From assembly GCA_933228895.1 (NCBI GenBank), contig OW121848.1:86447470-86511469 (forward strand): a stretch of 64,000 bases of DNA, given 5' to 3'. How positions within the stretch are numbered: the first letter of the stretch is position 1; every line of letters begins with the position of its first letter. The position numbers and the translations under genes are program-made. Origin of the DNA: Platycnemis pennipes. Taxonomy: Eukaryota > Arthropoda > Insecta > Odonata > Platycnemididae. Under the pieces are notes generated by a model. The model was not told the origin of the DNA. It did not search any database and saw only the letters and a list, made by a program, of their open reading frames with translations. Below, in pieces: positions 25,296 to 38,788 of this stretch.

Positions 25296-25909
25296 AAGAC
25301 CGTTCGCGATACACCCAATTTCGTGAGAGAAATGTGAGAAAAATATGGGGTGAAGAAAAAATATGCTCCTGCTTTAGTTGCGTTAACATTTATTGTGATA
25401 CAATAGTTTCCCGGTTATCAATAGCAGTGGTAGGAAATATTATAATTAAATAGAAAAATGGCGTTGAAAATGAATATTTTAGAAGAGTCAATGGCGAGTA
25501 GAATTGATGAATGAAAAACTAGTCCAACCGGTAGAATGCTACTTATCTAATCTAACTGATCTAAGTACCCAATTTATCTGAAAGCGTTAGTATCTCAGTT
25601 GTCGGGAAATAGGTCGTATGAAATAGATGATGGTTAGAATAGGAATATAGGTTAGGCAGTTGTATCTGTGTCTGAAATATAACTACTGAAATTACAAACA
25701 GTGTATTCTCTCTATCCGTTAACTCGCCGTTCGCAATAAATTTTTGTGATCTTCACCCCCTGTACTGTGAGTGCACATGCTTGTGCATACTCATACGTAG
25801 TCTGATATTTATATGCGCCCGATGTAAATACAAATTTTAAAAGAGCAGTCTCCGATGGCAGGGTGTATGCAAGCATTTATTTTCTCCCTTGAGTTCATGA
25901 TTTATTTTT
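25296..25909. other. AT-rich DNA, nothing recognised
   Basis: No feature was seen between the two pyrimidine-rich islands. Confidence 0.5.
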
Positions 25910-26470
25910 TCTACGAGTCCACCTCAATCACACCGCACGCGTTCCTTTCTCTGTCTTCCCCACTCCAGGTTTTATTCCGCTCAATCCTCCTTCCTTGAAA
26001 CTTCTTCCGTCGTTCGCTGTGCCGCCACTCACCCCTTTCCAAGATGCACCTGTGCATTTTCCCACACGGGGTGAAGTAAAAAGAGCGGCGTGGGCGGAGG
26101 GAACGGAGAGGAGAGGGGGGAAGAAAGAGGGGGCCGGGTGAGGAGATGGAGATTTAGCTGCCGAGAATTTTCTTAAAGCCTCCTTAAGCTTGAGGATTCT
26201 TTTACAGGCACAGTCTCTCCGGCCTTACCTTGGGCTCTACCTCTCCATTCCTCTTCCCTCGGTGTCCCTTCTTCCGCCTTGCGTTCCTCGCTAAATTTTT
26301 AGGCAATTAATTTTTACCTCCACCGCTCCCAATTTCTCGTTTCCCCCGTCCGCCCCTATGTTTTCACTCGCTCCCTTCTTCTGTCTCGCCTTTCCTTCTT
26401 TCCCACTCCGTCTCCAAACAAACTACGCCGGATAATTGAGTCTCCATGAAGACCCCCCGCGCAGCCTACG
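25910..26470. other. Strand-asymmetric island
   Basis: 25918-26040 is pyrimidine-rich, 26072-26152 is purine-rich (GGAGAGGAGAGGGGGG-type), and 26205-26450 is pyrimidine-rich again. No long frame or repeat was recognised. Confidence 0.6.
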
Positions 26471-28084
26471 AGCTCCTTCGAAGAAAAGCAAGCTCGGATA
26501 AAAAATAAACAGAGCTCGGATTGAGAAAAAAATGAGACGATTTCAGAATTAATTGGTCATTAAGATGAAGTTCCGCGTCTTCCACAATTTTTGTTCCGTT
26601 TGGAAACTTTTCTTGTCTCTCCTACATTTCTTTGCACTGTGCATACATTTGAATAGGGAGATGCATAAGAGATGATCTTTATGATGATTTTGGTGGTGAA
26701 TAATTGCTTTTTTGAAGAAGGTTAGTCTTTAGGACTGCTTTCTGTTTTTCCTAGAAAAATTTACAGTGTCATTCTATTTCCCTGAATTTTCCTTAATCAG
26801 CGGTTCACCTCTAAAATGGAGGTACGAAAAATTTCCGTAATGAGGAAAAATTAGCAACGCGATATTCCACAAAGTTTAATTGAGAATAGCAAGGCAAGCA
26901 TATACCTCTTCTATAAAGTCATGTAACTGATAACACATGACTGCGAAAAATATAGGGAAGACCGTACTAAGGGAACAGCACTACGCTATAGGTAGCGAGA
27001 ATTATATTGTCACCACGTAGGTTTCCCAGAGTCAAGATTTTTACTTTGAGCAAATTCTATATTTATATTGATATTTCCTATATAATGGTCACTATGTTGA
27101 AATCACTAAGAACTGGAAAATATTACTCATAACAATATATAATATACGCTACTCTACACTTTAATGTAAACTAATTTTAGAGTGAGGGTATGTGTCTTAA
27201 ACAAGAGACTATTATTTGTGTTTATTTTATTCAAAATTGCATACAGTCCCAAATTTACTTACATTTTACTTCATCACAGCTAAGATTTTCCAGTTACACC
27301 AGGCTTGGTTAGAAACTTACTGAACATCATTAGGATTCGTTTGCTCTCATGCCTCTTCTATTGAACAGTTTGATTAAATGTCATTTTCATGCAATAAAAC
27401 GTGAAACTTCCTAATATATACATAAGCTTCAATTCATTGTATTTCTTGAGTAAACAGAATTATTATGGGTGATATTTCCGATTCAGTAATGTAAAAAGAT
27501 AAACTAACGAAGCATATTTATCATCAATAATGGTACACAAAAGTGTAATCATGAATCATATTATATGAAAATATTTTTCACCTGAAATGGACATAATTTC
27601 ATACCTATATGAGAAAGAGTTGAGTACCTACAGACGGCAAGGGAGATGGAAAACTAGGGTAAAAATACGGAGCTCCTAATCTCATACAGGGAATTATGCA
27701 CATTTAATAATGCAGCTCAAAGGTGTCGCGAAAGGGTAATTAGCTAAACCTGTTAGGATTTTTCACTCAATATTCATACATTTCGTGAATCAGAGTAAGG
27801 TTTTCCCTAATAATAAGATCTAAGCATTGATATTATCAGTAAGAGATCTTGGGAATATCTTGCCAAAGGCCTGTGCTTCACTCCTCATCAACAAGTTAAG
27901 GTTTTGGACAATAATGGAAAAACTTTGGGTAGAATTTTAACTTGTCGCAGCATTAATATTAGTGCTGAAATAATCCGCAGAATTGAGAGTAGTCTGAATT
28001 TGATCACCTTCAAGATAGGTATCCGGGAAATTCGCAGTTCTCTAAAGTGCGACTGCTGCGCTGTTCGATTCCTCTCATTTACGC
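26471..28084. other. AT-rich DNA, nothing recognised
   Basis: No frames with domains and no repeats were recognised. Confidence 0.5.
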
Positions 28085-28640
28085 CGTAATCTTATTCCCC
28101 ATACACCTACTAACCCGTTCTCCCCTCCACGACTTCCACTCCCTGATCTCTATTTCTCTCTACATAGTTCCGTTTCCCCTCATACTCCACGGTTAAGGGT
28201 ACTCCTTTCTTCGCTCGTAGTGTGTGCGCGTCTGGGGCGGTGGTTATGAAGGCATAATGGCCATTCTCTCACCCCTCCGCACCATCTCCACCGCACCCAA
28301 ACTCCGCCCGAATTTCCCTCTCCTCTGCCCCAACGTGTGAAATTTCCTTTCACGCCCACCGGGGGATTTCCAGGAGTCGTTCCATGATTATGCAGATGGC
28401 TGCTCCCGTTTCTGCGAAATGTGCCCATTGTTGGTCCAATTGCACGTGTAGATGAGAAAGGTGGGAAATCGCACGCGATGATTAGCCTAGGTCACATATT
28501 AAGCCGCGGCGAATGTATGCTCCTAAGTTGGGAGGACGCCGAAGACGAGGACGGGAGAGGGGTAGGGACTGGTGGGCTAGACCCGGGGACTCCAGAGACC
28601 GCGGAAGGCGCAGTATGCAGTCCGCGGGATGAATGGATTT
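28085..28640. other. Strand-asymmetric island, pyrimidine then purine
   Basis: 28085-28350 is C/T-rich and 28440-28640 is G/A-rich with several CpG, the reverse order of most islands here. Short frames cross it without domain content. Confidence 0.6.
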
Positions 28641-28881
28641 CTCGAACTTAGATTGCGCGGTCGCGGCACAAAGCTACTGGGCTGAACAAGGAAAGGTGGA
28701 TGTTTCTTCCCTTCGGAAACATTTCTAAACCTCCATGTATAAAATATTTATGCTCCGATTTTATGCAAGGATAAGTAATAATGGCGGATACTTGAATTAC
28801 CAAAGATGGGTTTGGTTTTTTCCTGTTTCTCCTCTATTTCCTGTTTCTTTCACTTATAATTTGTGTGAAATATTCTCGGGA

Positions 28882-28955
28882 AATCCACTACGTGAGTGGA
28901 TTTTATGCCGACATTTCGGTGTCTGAATCAGCCACAGTCCTCAGGGCTGTTAATT
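28882..28955 (-). repeat. Retroelement-like fragment with CTGAGGA-stem-CGAAATGTCGGC motif
   Basis: On the minus strand CTGAGGA (28938-28944) is followed by a short stem-like segment and CCGAAATGTCGGC ending near 28908. Next to it ATCCACT and AGTGGAT (28883-28901) form a small hairpin. The arrangement parallels the fragments at 14721, 30103, 44815 and 47137. It is probably the non-coding end of a Penelope-like or related element; the family is not certain. Confidence 0.4.
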
Positions 28956-30102
28956 AGCTTTAATCTGTTAATAATTATCTATCATTTCCCTTCCGTTGGT
29001 ATTTGTGCCCATTAAAAATTACGAGCATGAAGTGGAACGGACGAAAAGTATGAAGTACTAGATGTGATTTTTTCAAGGTTCAAACCCCGCAAGGGCTGAT
29101 ATATGCAAATCAGGGAATAATCTAGATAAACGCAGATTTGGAAATTTAAACACAGTTCTCGTCTCAATTAACATCAGCAAGTTAAGGAACCACATTGTAT
29201 CCATTACTCGGTCAAGGGTCTAAGCTTTGATTATAAACTACTTTCACATTAGTTAAAATGGAAAACTGCTGTTAAGAGGAGTAGAATATTGAGTTGTTTG
29301 GAAACGAAATGAGATATTTAAGGGTAAACATGACTGAAATAAGGTACAAATTAACACATTTCTACCCTAAATTAATCAGTTTAATTACAATACGCATTTT
29401 ATATGATCACTACCGATGTTTTCTAAAGAGCAGAGAATGCGCTAAAGGTCGATTTTCTAACACCAGTCCTTTGATCTTATAAAAACGTTATTTTCACAAC
29501 AGTAGCCTTGATAACAGAGTATGGGTATCGAAATACTCTGGAATTGAGCAAATATATTAGCTAGGAAAAAAATTTGCCGTTGGCAAATAACCAGATACAG
29601 TTCACGAAGACTTGAGAGAGCGTAGAACAACTAATTTTTCACAGAGAGATCTAACAACAGACAACGGAGAACATATCAGAGACAATTTTCTTGCAATGCC
29701 CTTGTGATTTAAACGTAAGATCATAAAATACCCTTTTCCTTCAAGTGGAACACACCCGTTATTTGTTAATTTTCATGGGCCAATTTTCTCGGAACCTCAG
29801 ATAAAAGAGACCAAGGAATTCAATTATAATAAAAAATGAAAAATCTCCCAACTGTGGCGCTGAGCATTCTAGTAACAAAATACGTGCGAAACTGGTAGAT
29901 AGAAGGATAAGGAACTTTTGGACTCAAAGATTGTGCTGAAATAGTCTTTGGGCTCGTGAACCGTCCTCCATTTTTAGCGATAGCAAAAAACGAAATCAAA
30001 TTTAACTCGAGTACTCGCCATTGAAGTTGAAAAGTGATATTATATTACTCTTTTCTTTACTTGGAAACATTTCAATGCATGTGTATGAGCATTCCTTCTT
30101 AT
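28956..30102. other. AT-rich DNA, nothing recognised
   Basis: Only short chance frames were seen. GGTTCAAACCCC near 29078-29089 resembles a B-box, but there is no A-box or SINE body around it. Confidence 0.5.
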
Positions 30103-30137
30103 GACGTTTCGGTCGCTTGATGAACTGACCTTGACAG
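30103..30137 (-). repeat. Stem plus GAAACGTC motif
   Basis: On the minus strand CTGTCAA is followed by GGTC, a loop, GACC, and then GAAACGTC. GGTC and GACC can pair, giving the same layout as the other GAAAC-type fragments in the window. The surrounding sequence is otherwise unrecognised. Confidence 0.35.
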
Positions 30138-33100
30138 AAGGAACAGAAGAACTAAATGTGAGACTAATAAGTTTTTGGCGCCATAATGATTTATAAAAAT
30201 ACAGATGAGTTACAGTAGCAGCTGGATGCTTGAGTGGAAGCGTTGGAATAGTATGAAATTAGATGTAACGCAAAGTATAACAAGTGTATGGTCACTGCAA
30301 GAAAGGGAGGAAAAAATATAGGCTTACAATAATAGGTAGAGGGAACACCAGAGGAGGATGAGTATTTAAAATAGTTAGTCTCGGTTTTATATTGCATGGT
30401 TAGAGTTAACCATCAGATCAGGTTGGTGTTAAGTTACTTTGGTAGTTGTCAAAACTTCTAGTTTCAAAGATTACATCAGACAAACGATTTCTGGGAATAT
30501 GGTCGTTCTTTAACCTCAAAAATACCTAACCAGTCATTATGAGAGAGATTGAGAAGGGAAACGGAAGACATGATAGAGAGACAAGTGGTATCCTTTTTGA
30601 AAAGAGTCAAGAACCATATCTGGAGTAACGACTAGCCTCAACGGAACTAAGGAATAATCCATTTTGATTCATATGCCCACAACCTGACGTACTATGCCTC
30701 CGATGCGTGGGGAATGAGGATACATCAAAAAGGTGTAGGTTAGGTGTGTGCCTGAACTTTTTCAGAGAAATATTGAATAAAATGAAAATGAGAAAATTAG
30801 GAAGATAGTACCGCAGAAGCCATTGTGGAGAGCATAGAGATACCAAGGTTCAAGTGTTCTGGGCCTCTGAAAAGAACAGATATGAGAAAAATATGAAAAA
30901 TAGCTAATACACTCAGTTTTAAAATTCTTATCTCACGAAGCGATTTTTAATGTGTCACCGAAAAATACCTGAGAAACTGAAGTAAATTGAATAAACACTT
31001 CCGCCACTCATTAAAATGTGAATCACGAATAGATATTGGTTCAAGATGAGCTGTCGAAAATACTTCCGAGTAGTTGAAAGTATTCTGAGCTCTTGAATCG
31101 GATATTACACCACGTGCAATTCCTTTATACATTTGGAAATTATGAGACGGAAAAGAGTATAAAGGACAACAATGTCTAAGGAGCAAAAGCGAATGAAAAG
31201 TACTGTGTAGATAGTACTGTGTAGAATATATGCCTATCGCACAAAAGATAAATCGTAAATAAAGTTAACGCAAAAATTTTGATCCCAAACTATGAACGGG
31301 AAATATGTTGCTAAGCATACGATTCATAACTGATTTGTGATCGAAAAAAAGTTTCAGAGAAAAAAAAATGTTTCAAGGCTGCTAACTAAAGACTCTAATA
31401 CTGATATTTGTAGAACTATTTTTAAGGTTTTAAACAGTATTTTCTCTTATCGAAAAATTAGAAGTTTGGGGTGTTCATTTGAATATTCTATACAATACTG
31501 ATAAAACTCAACTTAGTTAACGTCAAATTTCTGAATGTTAAAATGGTTCATCCTTTTCATCCGTAGTCTAGGCGTTGGGCGAAACACTGTGTTAGTACGT
31601 TAGACACAATAAAGATAATTACCAATCATCTTATGAACGAATTTACGACAATTCCGGGCTATCATACACCATCCTTTCATGCATTAATTATAGAACCCCG
31701 AAAAAATCTCATCCACTGTAAAAAAAATCCACTGGTGAGTTTTATTTCTTCGACCCTTGGCGATTTGGGTTTATAAACTCTCTGGCCGGGAGTTGCGAGA
31801 GGGAAAGAGATGATTTACATTCCCATATCCTTCTTCCACGTCACCCAAAAGCGACAGACACGTGTACCAAGGGGTCCTTTTCGGCCTCCGGTGTCCGATT
31901 AGCGTCGAATGATGAAGCAACCATGTGATATCACGACGGCCATCCCTCACTCCCACCAGGCCCTATCCACCATCTTTCTCCTCTCTTCCCATTCCACTTT
32001 GAACGTTGACGGTCACATCCCGGGCACAGAAATGACTGAGTGACCCTATGAACCGCCTTCAACCCACGCGTAACCCATAAATAAATAGCCATTCTCTGAT
32101 GTCCCTTTGGAGAGTTCGATGTCCTCTGCGGATTCCGACTGGATTCCACTGGAGTTTTTGCTTCAGGCGATCATTACGGCCGTTGGCGCGTGGAGCAAGA
32201 AGTGGTGAACGAATGTAGGGGAATCGAACATGTAATTCAAATAAGGTAAAAGAAAATCTGTTGATAAGTTAAGGGTTTACATTTGAACAAATATTCTACA
32301 ATTATGTGCATAGAATAACTACTTTTGGGGTTGTAATTATCTAAGAATTCATTTATTTATTTTTTAATCAATTCCAGTTATGCATTATTTTCATGTATTT
32401 TATTTTTGAACTCATATTAAGCATAAAATTAGCTCACACTCAGATTAAAGAAATGATTGTCGTAAAAAGAATTTACGGTGCATTTATGAGTTAGAAAAAC
32501 AGTGTTCATTCGCGTTCATAAGCAACCACGAGTCACAACAGAGCAGTAATAATAAGGATGTATCAGTGATTATAGCGACCCAGCCGTCATTTCCATGTTT
32601 AATGAAGGCAAACTATAAATTTGCTTCGCAATTCAGTTACACCACTGAAGAAGGACGCTGTTCTATTTAGGATTCATGATCCAATCATCAGGATCAGGAA
32701 ATTATATGCATTTTTGACTATGGATTATTTTTCCAAATATAAATTATAGTTTTTGCTGCACATATACATAAATTTCTGAAACTTCATTAAACTTCAACGA
32801 TCATATTTATTTCTCGCTGCAGTTTGGATGAGTTTGTAGCTAATGAGGTGATAAGCGGCCAATATCTACCTTATTAATGATTTTCAATGGATAATTTGAC
32901 TCCTCAGACTTTGGACCGCGAAGGGCTGACTAGTTTCTTACATGTAACCTTACGTCAATAAGCCAGTATTGAGAGATATGTCCTTTTTAACCCGTTTTCG
33001 GCCACAATTGGAACATAGCAAAATATTGACAGCACAGTATATTGACTTTATGCTAAATAGTTTTATTTTGTGTGATAAGCTCTGAAAACTAAATTTTGAA

Positions 33101-36100
33101 AATCCGAGTAATAACTTAAATATGTTTACCGGTGTTTAATGTAAATTAGATAATTATTTTAAAGACGATGAAGCATTTACTCTAGGCGAACTGTAGATGA
33201 TATTTTCAACTCACACTACTGCAAAATAACGATAATTCGTAATGATTGAACTAGTACAACTCGTCCAAACATTCTGGTTCATAGTAGATGTTATGACATA
33301 AATTACCTTTAAATGATTGCAACTTACTGTGTAAAATATATTCCAATAAAAGATGCCAGAGGAAAGCAGGAATCAATAGTGAATTTAACGAAGGGCTTAA
33401 CTTTGATGATGTTGTTGATTCAAGCTTGGGCACAAATTAGTGTACACTCAGGAACCAAGAGCTAATTACAAATTAATGTTGGTCCCATCTAATTTTACTG
33501 CTGACAAAGGTCACCGATATTAATTATCTACTTGTGAAAATCTCACTATTGCCCAATATTGTAATTTAAACCAATTTTCATAGGTAGCTGAACGGATGAA
33601 TGATAAAGTTCTACTGGCATCAGTTTTAAAATGAGGGTTTGCCAGTAATCCCCGAGTCACAAACAATTGTGCCTTGTGATTTCATGTTATTTATTGGCCT
33701 GCAAGAATATTGGTACAATACGGGAAAAATAGCACCAAACATTACTTATGATATTGAAGAGCTTTTATACGTTTTATCTCATGAGACATTCCGAAGATGC
33801 AAGAAATTCCCGACAGAAAAAAGGAACATTATTCAAAGTAATGTCCATCGTATGCTTTTATAAGCATAGGCATATGCATTCCATCCGGCCCCAATATATA
33901 TTTGTGCATACATTATGCACTTGTTAGAGAAGAAATGAAAATCTTTGCGCCTGATGTATTGGCTAACAATGCATTTAGAAAACATGTGAGCGAATTTAAT
34001 ACGCGCTATAAATTCAAACAGCATGTCACTGAGAAGGCATAAGGCAGTAGAAGAGGAGGGGATGAATTTTAGTGTTATGACGCATAGCGACGGGTTCCAT
34101 TTCGATCTCGGAATCTCCACCGTTGCCCCTATTTTTTTATCGTGCCCCGACAGGCTATAGATAAATAACGTCCTCGATAACGTCTCGACAAAAATTTATC
34201 ACGACTGATTGCGTCATGCCCCTTGGATGCCATCCTCCATTGCCTTCATTTTTTCCCTAATGGTGTGCTAACCTTAGCTAATTCCCAGAGCATTGAAAAA
34301 TATTTTCCTCTCTACTTTAAAAGACATACCTTTACCTCCGCCATCCATGTGCGGACATATTTTATGGTAATGTGAGGGGTAATTTGATATCAGATTATGA
34401 AATTCAAGTGTTTTATGAATCGGAGTGTCATGGGAAACACATTCTTTCCCCGTAAACTGTGAAAACTATTATTGAAATTGACGCTTGAAACTTATTTATG
34501 ACCGCACGTTAACCCAGTTGGTTCAACTCTAGACGCATCACAATGCGATATTAAAACACAGGCGTGTGCTTATAGGGAGCATGCGGGTTATTAAAAACGT
34601 CACTTCCGATATTTCATTATTCTCCCATGCATCCTCTCTGAAACTAAGTCGAAAATATAAATCTATTTCTGTGTGTGAATGAGAAATTTTTATGTACATT
34701 GAAAAATTACCGTAAAGGATAAATGTTATTATCAACCGTATCCGGAGCCGAAATTGAACGAGGGTATTAATTAATCTTCTAAAACCGGGAGGTAGACTTA
34801 TTTCTAGAGAATATTGCTCATATCTGTTTAGTAGAAGTAATTGATTTTTAGTGATTACAGTTTCTGTTGAGGAACGGCACAATCCTCTTATCTCTCAACC
34901 TCAGTCACATCAGTTATAAACCTTCAGGAAAAAAGGGAGAATCTATTCGACAACACACTGCCGAAAATCCATGTTTTGTATATGTAATGGCAAAAACTTC
35001 CAGGATTCAGAAGCAGAAAAAGTCTAAATTAGATGAAGGAACACAGATTCTCCCGGCGAGCACTGATGTTGAAGTACTCTCGGGTTTTCAAAACAAAACG
35101 AAGTTATACAAAACGGTTAAATGGGTGGTATAATATTTTCACTCCGGGTGTAAATGAATGATACTGTTTGAATTACAAAGGAGAAATATAAGTTTTGCTC
35201 TACAGTAACTTTCACAATTGAGTGTGAGCTTTTTTTGTCGTAATAAACTCTTGTGCTTTTCTCGTGGGATTTTGGCATACTTTTCCATCAAGCGTTTCAA
35301 AATATTTACGTTGATATTTTTTAGGCTAGGGATTAAAAGGAGGAAAAATGGCAATTAAACACAAGTTCAGGTAGGATATTTACTTGATATTTGAACATGA
35401 AGATGAGGAAATGAATAGATGGAAACCCAAAGAACGGGAACACAGGAGTTTCTGGAGAAAGTTATGCTGTCTTATGAATGCCCTGCGTATGACCTATACG
35501 CATGAAGAGCATAATATAGTTAATTTTTTGTTTGCAAAAGAAATATAGGCATTAAGGAAAAAGAGGAGATCTTATGAAATGATTACATATTAATTATAAA
35601 ACATAAAACTCAGGTCGTTGGAAAAGAAGCTGGTGATTCCTATAAGTTGAACATGATGATGGTGAAAGAATATCATCAGCCGTGATAAGATTATTCAGGA
35701 ATTGGGCGGAGGAGCTAAATTTAACAGCAGTCGATGTGAGATCGTTTTACAGTAAAAGATCACAGTAAAACAAAATATTATCCAAAATACTTTAACAATA
35801 TGGTTCAAAAGATAAACTGGATTTTTTTATTTTCTCACGAAGGCATTCGATGTTGCAGTCATATCAAAGAAATGCAGTAAAAACAACACCTATTACGTCG
35901 ATGGAAAATACCAACTAGTTTTCTTACTTCGCTTAACAGCAGTATCTATAGCAAACTGAAGTCTTAACTTAATTTTTGGGCATTCATTTCACTAATTTTC
36001 CATCCATCTATTCCATCCGGTATTCAATGGAATTTTGGAGAAGAGAATGGTAATCATCTAAAGGTAATCCAATACATTTTTTTTCAGTGGAAAAATTCAT

Positions 36101-36516
36101 ATCAGGAAGCACACCTCATTTTCACGTAACTTATTTTTATTGATACAATTAAATACTGTTATGTTTAGTACATAAGTGAATTTAGCACATGATAGGTTAT
36201 CGAAACAGTAAATAAAGTAAGATACCTAAACTCGGATGTGAGAGTAAATAAGATTTTTTTGCCCAATCCAAAAGTATACGGTCTACGGAACAACAGCAAA
36301 ATAGTAGGTATAGCATGATGAGGCAATTTTTAACGCTATATATTGGAAATCAAATAGCGAAATAATGAAATACGTGAATTTACCAATCTGAAATGTGATG
36401 CTACAGTTTTAGATTTCTTCTAGAGATTCACAAAATATATCAATTATGTTCGATCAGAAAGCCAAAGATTCCGGAGCAAAATATAAGAGAATACAAAAGT
36501 TAAAAGACTGTAAGAT
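30138..36516. other. AT-rich DNA with slight purine skew, nothing recognised
   Basis: About 30190-31200 is purine-biased on the + strand. A 14-base unit TAGTACTGTGTAGA is repeated twice around 31198-31226. Frames of 60-114 codons occur on both strands (for example 33639-33863 and 34538-34882) without recognisable domains. Confidence 0.45.
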
Positions 36517-36519
36517 TTA

Positions 36520-36869
36520 GGACCATATTCAGAATCTCAACTGCAGTCTACTTACGCCCTAATCTCTGCTCTCAGTCAAATTGGTGTATACATACACGCC
36601 GCAAAGTTGGTATTAATACGCTGTATTCCTCTTAGGACCGTATCAAGGAGAGTCTGTATAAACTTTTAAACTCAGAGGCTTCATCACGTAGGCAGTGGAA
36701 GTGAAATCATAGTTGAAATTCTGATATGTCCCAACCATATTCAGAATATCAACTCGGATCTCTGCGTAACGCAGAGAATTAATACCACCTTTGCAGGTGG
36801 AATCTGTGCACCAATTTGTTGGGCGTAAATAGTAGAAGCAAGACTGAAATGAGATATTGAATATGGACA
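36520..36869. mobile_element. Harbinger-like MITE with long terminal inverted repeats
   Basis: The left end reads GGACCATATTCAGAATCTCA and the right end, on the other strand, TGTCCATATTCAATATCTCA. The similarity goes on inward with indels through CAGTCT, TTACGCCC, CAAATTGGTG and GTTGGTATTAATA/GGTGGTATTAATT, giving arms of roughly 120 bases. The trinucleotide TTA flanks both sides (36517-36519 and 36870-36872), the target preference of PIF/Harbinger transposons. A further partial copy of the terminal motif (ACCATATTCAGAATATCAACT) lies inside near 36735-36755. The 350-bp length and lack of a frame for a transposase make it a non-autonomous element. The superfamily rests on the TTA target and is tentative. 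Confidence 0.75.
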
Positions 36870-37362
36870 TTAGATAAGGAAAAAAGGAAGCACTTGGTTA
36901 GTTTCAAGAAACTGATCATCACCAAGTACCGGAGGGAAAATAATGCCAAGCTATGAATGCAAGATCAATTAAATTAAATTGTTCCCTTTGTTATTATTTA
37001 TGATGTAAATTATATTTGCAGCAATTTTACATTCTCTTGCTCATATAGATTAGCTGAAATCAGTTATAATGAATTATAAACCAAAAGAGAAGTAATTAAG
37101 TGGATATATATTATTTAAGAATAGAAACGTTGTAACTTCTTCTAACAACTTTCCAAATAATGCGCCAAGGGAATCATTCATTTTTTCAAGATGAGGATAT
37201 TGATCAAGGCTGCATTAAAGCATTAGTTCTGAGTTATCACTGATCATTTTTCACTGCCTTGAAAAATGCAAAATTGGAGGAGAAATATCTGACTGGATAC
37301 TTCATTTGTTTTTCCATATAAAAATTCAGATACCTATTCTTAACATTTTAAATGTGACTGAC

Positions 37363-37578
37363 AGGCACGTACCCAGAAATTTGCTTCGGGGGGGCTAAGT
37401 CTTGCGTAACTTGAAACAAATCAGCCTTGCGCATTCGGTGCTGACATGTTACAAATCTCTTCCCTCAATTTTCAGTGCTTGGTATTTACTTTTACAGTAC
37501 CCTACTTAACTTTGGGAAATAATTTCGGGGGGCGGGGGCTGAAGCACCAGAAGCCCCCCCCCCCTGGCTACGTGCCTG
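37363..37578. mobile_element. hAT-like MITE with perfect 8-bp target duplication
   Basis: The ends are CAGGCACGTACCCAG on the left and, on the other strand, CAGGCACGTAGCCAG on the right (14 of 15 identical). The 8 bases GTGACTGA stand immediately outside on both sides (37355-37362 and 37579-37586). An 8-bp duplication with CAG-starting inverted repeats is typical of hAT transposons. The interior is 216 bp with G runs near both ends and no coding frame, so it depends on a transposase supplied elsewhere. The perfect target duplication suggests a fairly recent insertion. Confidence 0.88.
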
Positions 37579-37586
37579 GTGACTGA

Positions 37587-37849
37587 CTAGGAAATTCGAA
37601 AGTTAAATTTTTACAAAAACTGTGCTAACTATACCTAAATAGGTGGCATATTTTTAAATCTATGCTATATTTCAAGCGGATTATTTTTCGGGTAAACGGT
37701 CGAAGAAAACTTGAGCGAAAAATTGAGCATACTTTGGGCTAAAAATTGATGAGCGAGGCAGACAAAGCACAAAAGCAACCTAATCCAAACGAAGATTGGC
37801 ATTTAAAAGCAACCAGCGTCCATTATAAATTTTATAATCGAGGCCCTCG
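37587..37849. other. AT-rich spacer, nothing recognised
   Basis: Sequence between the MITE and the next island; no feature was seen. Confidence 0.5.
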
Positions 37850-38605
37850 CTTTTCCTCCCTACTTAATCTCGCAATTTTCCCGTCCAATTCAATTACGGC
37901 GGGAGAAAGGCCAGGAGGACCTAGTGGAAGGGGGAAGAAACGCAGAAAATTCGACTTTCGGCAGACTCCGGGGCGTAAAACTAACTGGCGCTACCGTACC
38001 GAGGGGGCACGTGGGCACGACATGTAAACACAAAATCCGCGACGGCCTTTTTATCCGCCTCAAACTACCCGAAAGTCGACGACTCGAGAGAATTGAAAGG
38101 GCAGAGAAAGACGAAGTTGGCTGGCAAGAAGGGCACGAGGGATCAAGGGAAGGGAGGGAGAGAGGGCGGCTCGCGTCGGCGGTGTGGAAATGGGGAAGAG
38201 AGAGAGAGGAGGAAAAGGAGATGAGGGAGGAATAGGAAGAGGGGGGTGAAAGTCGACTTCCGTTATCAAACTACCCACCCCACTCACCTTAATTGGAATC
38301 CGTCGGCGCCGTTTTGTTTTCGTCACCGTTCCACTTCGTCAAAAACCCCCCTACATCTCCCCCGCCTCGCCTCTCCTCCCCTTTTACTCACGTCTCTTAC
38401 GTCTCCTACATCACTGATCTCTGCATCGTTGCCCTCTCTTCCCTTCGCCGCCTACCTTCCTTCCCGTTCAAGTGCAAATCCTTCCGCTCGCTCTTTCTCT
38501 CTGCATGTAGGACTCTAGGCTTTTTTCATCGTCTTTCTCCCTCATTACTGCACAATATAATACTTTTTCCTAAACTATCCCCTAACGGACTCGGCAAAGT
38601 ATAGA
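37850..38605. other. Strand-asymmetric island, purine then pyrimidine
   Basis: About 37905-38260 is G/A-rich with AGAGAGAGAGG-type runs, and about 38262-38605 is C/T-rich. The switch falls within a few tens of bases. Frames of 88-103 codons lie on both strands and in overlapping frames, consistent with composition alone. Confidence 0.7.
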
Positions 38606-38788
38606 CAATCAGAGTCCAGGACGCTTTGTCCTGATATAAGTGTGTCCAAAGGTTGGTAGAGTGGCTGGAAGTGCTTGAGCTAATAAAAACTGGCGCATGA
38701 CCGGTAACCTTAAGGATTTTTCTAAACAGTGAGAATTAATCTTGTATTGCTTTAGACTGAGTCAGTAGTTGAAATATTCTGTGTTATA

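Noticed and set aside
29075..29095. B-box-like GGTTCAAACCCC
   Set aside because: No A-box at the right distance and no SINE body or tail around it.
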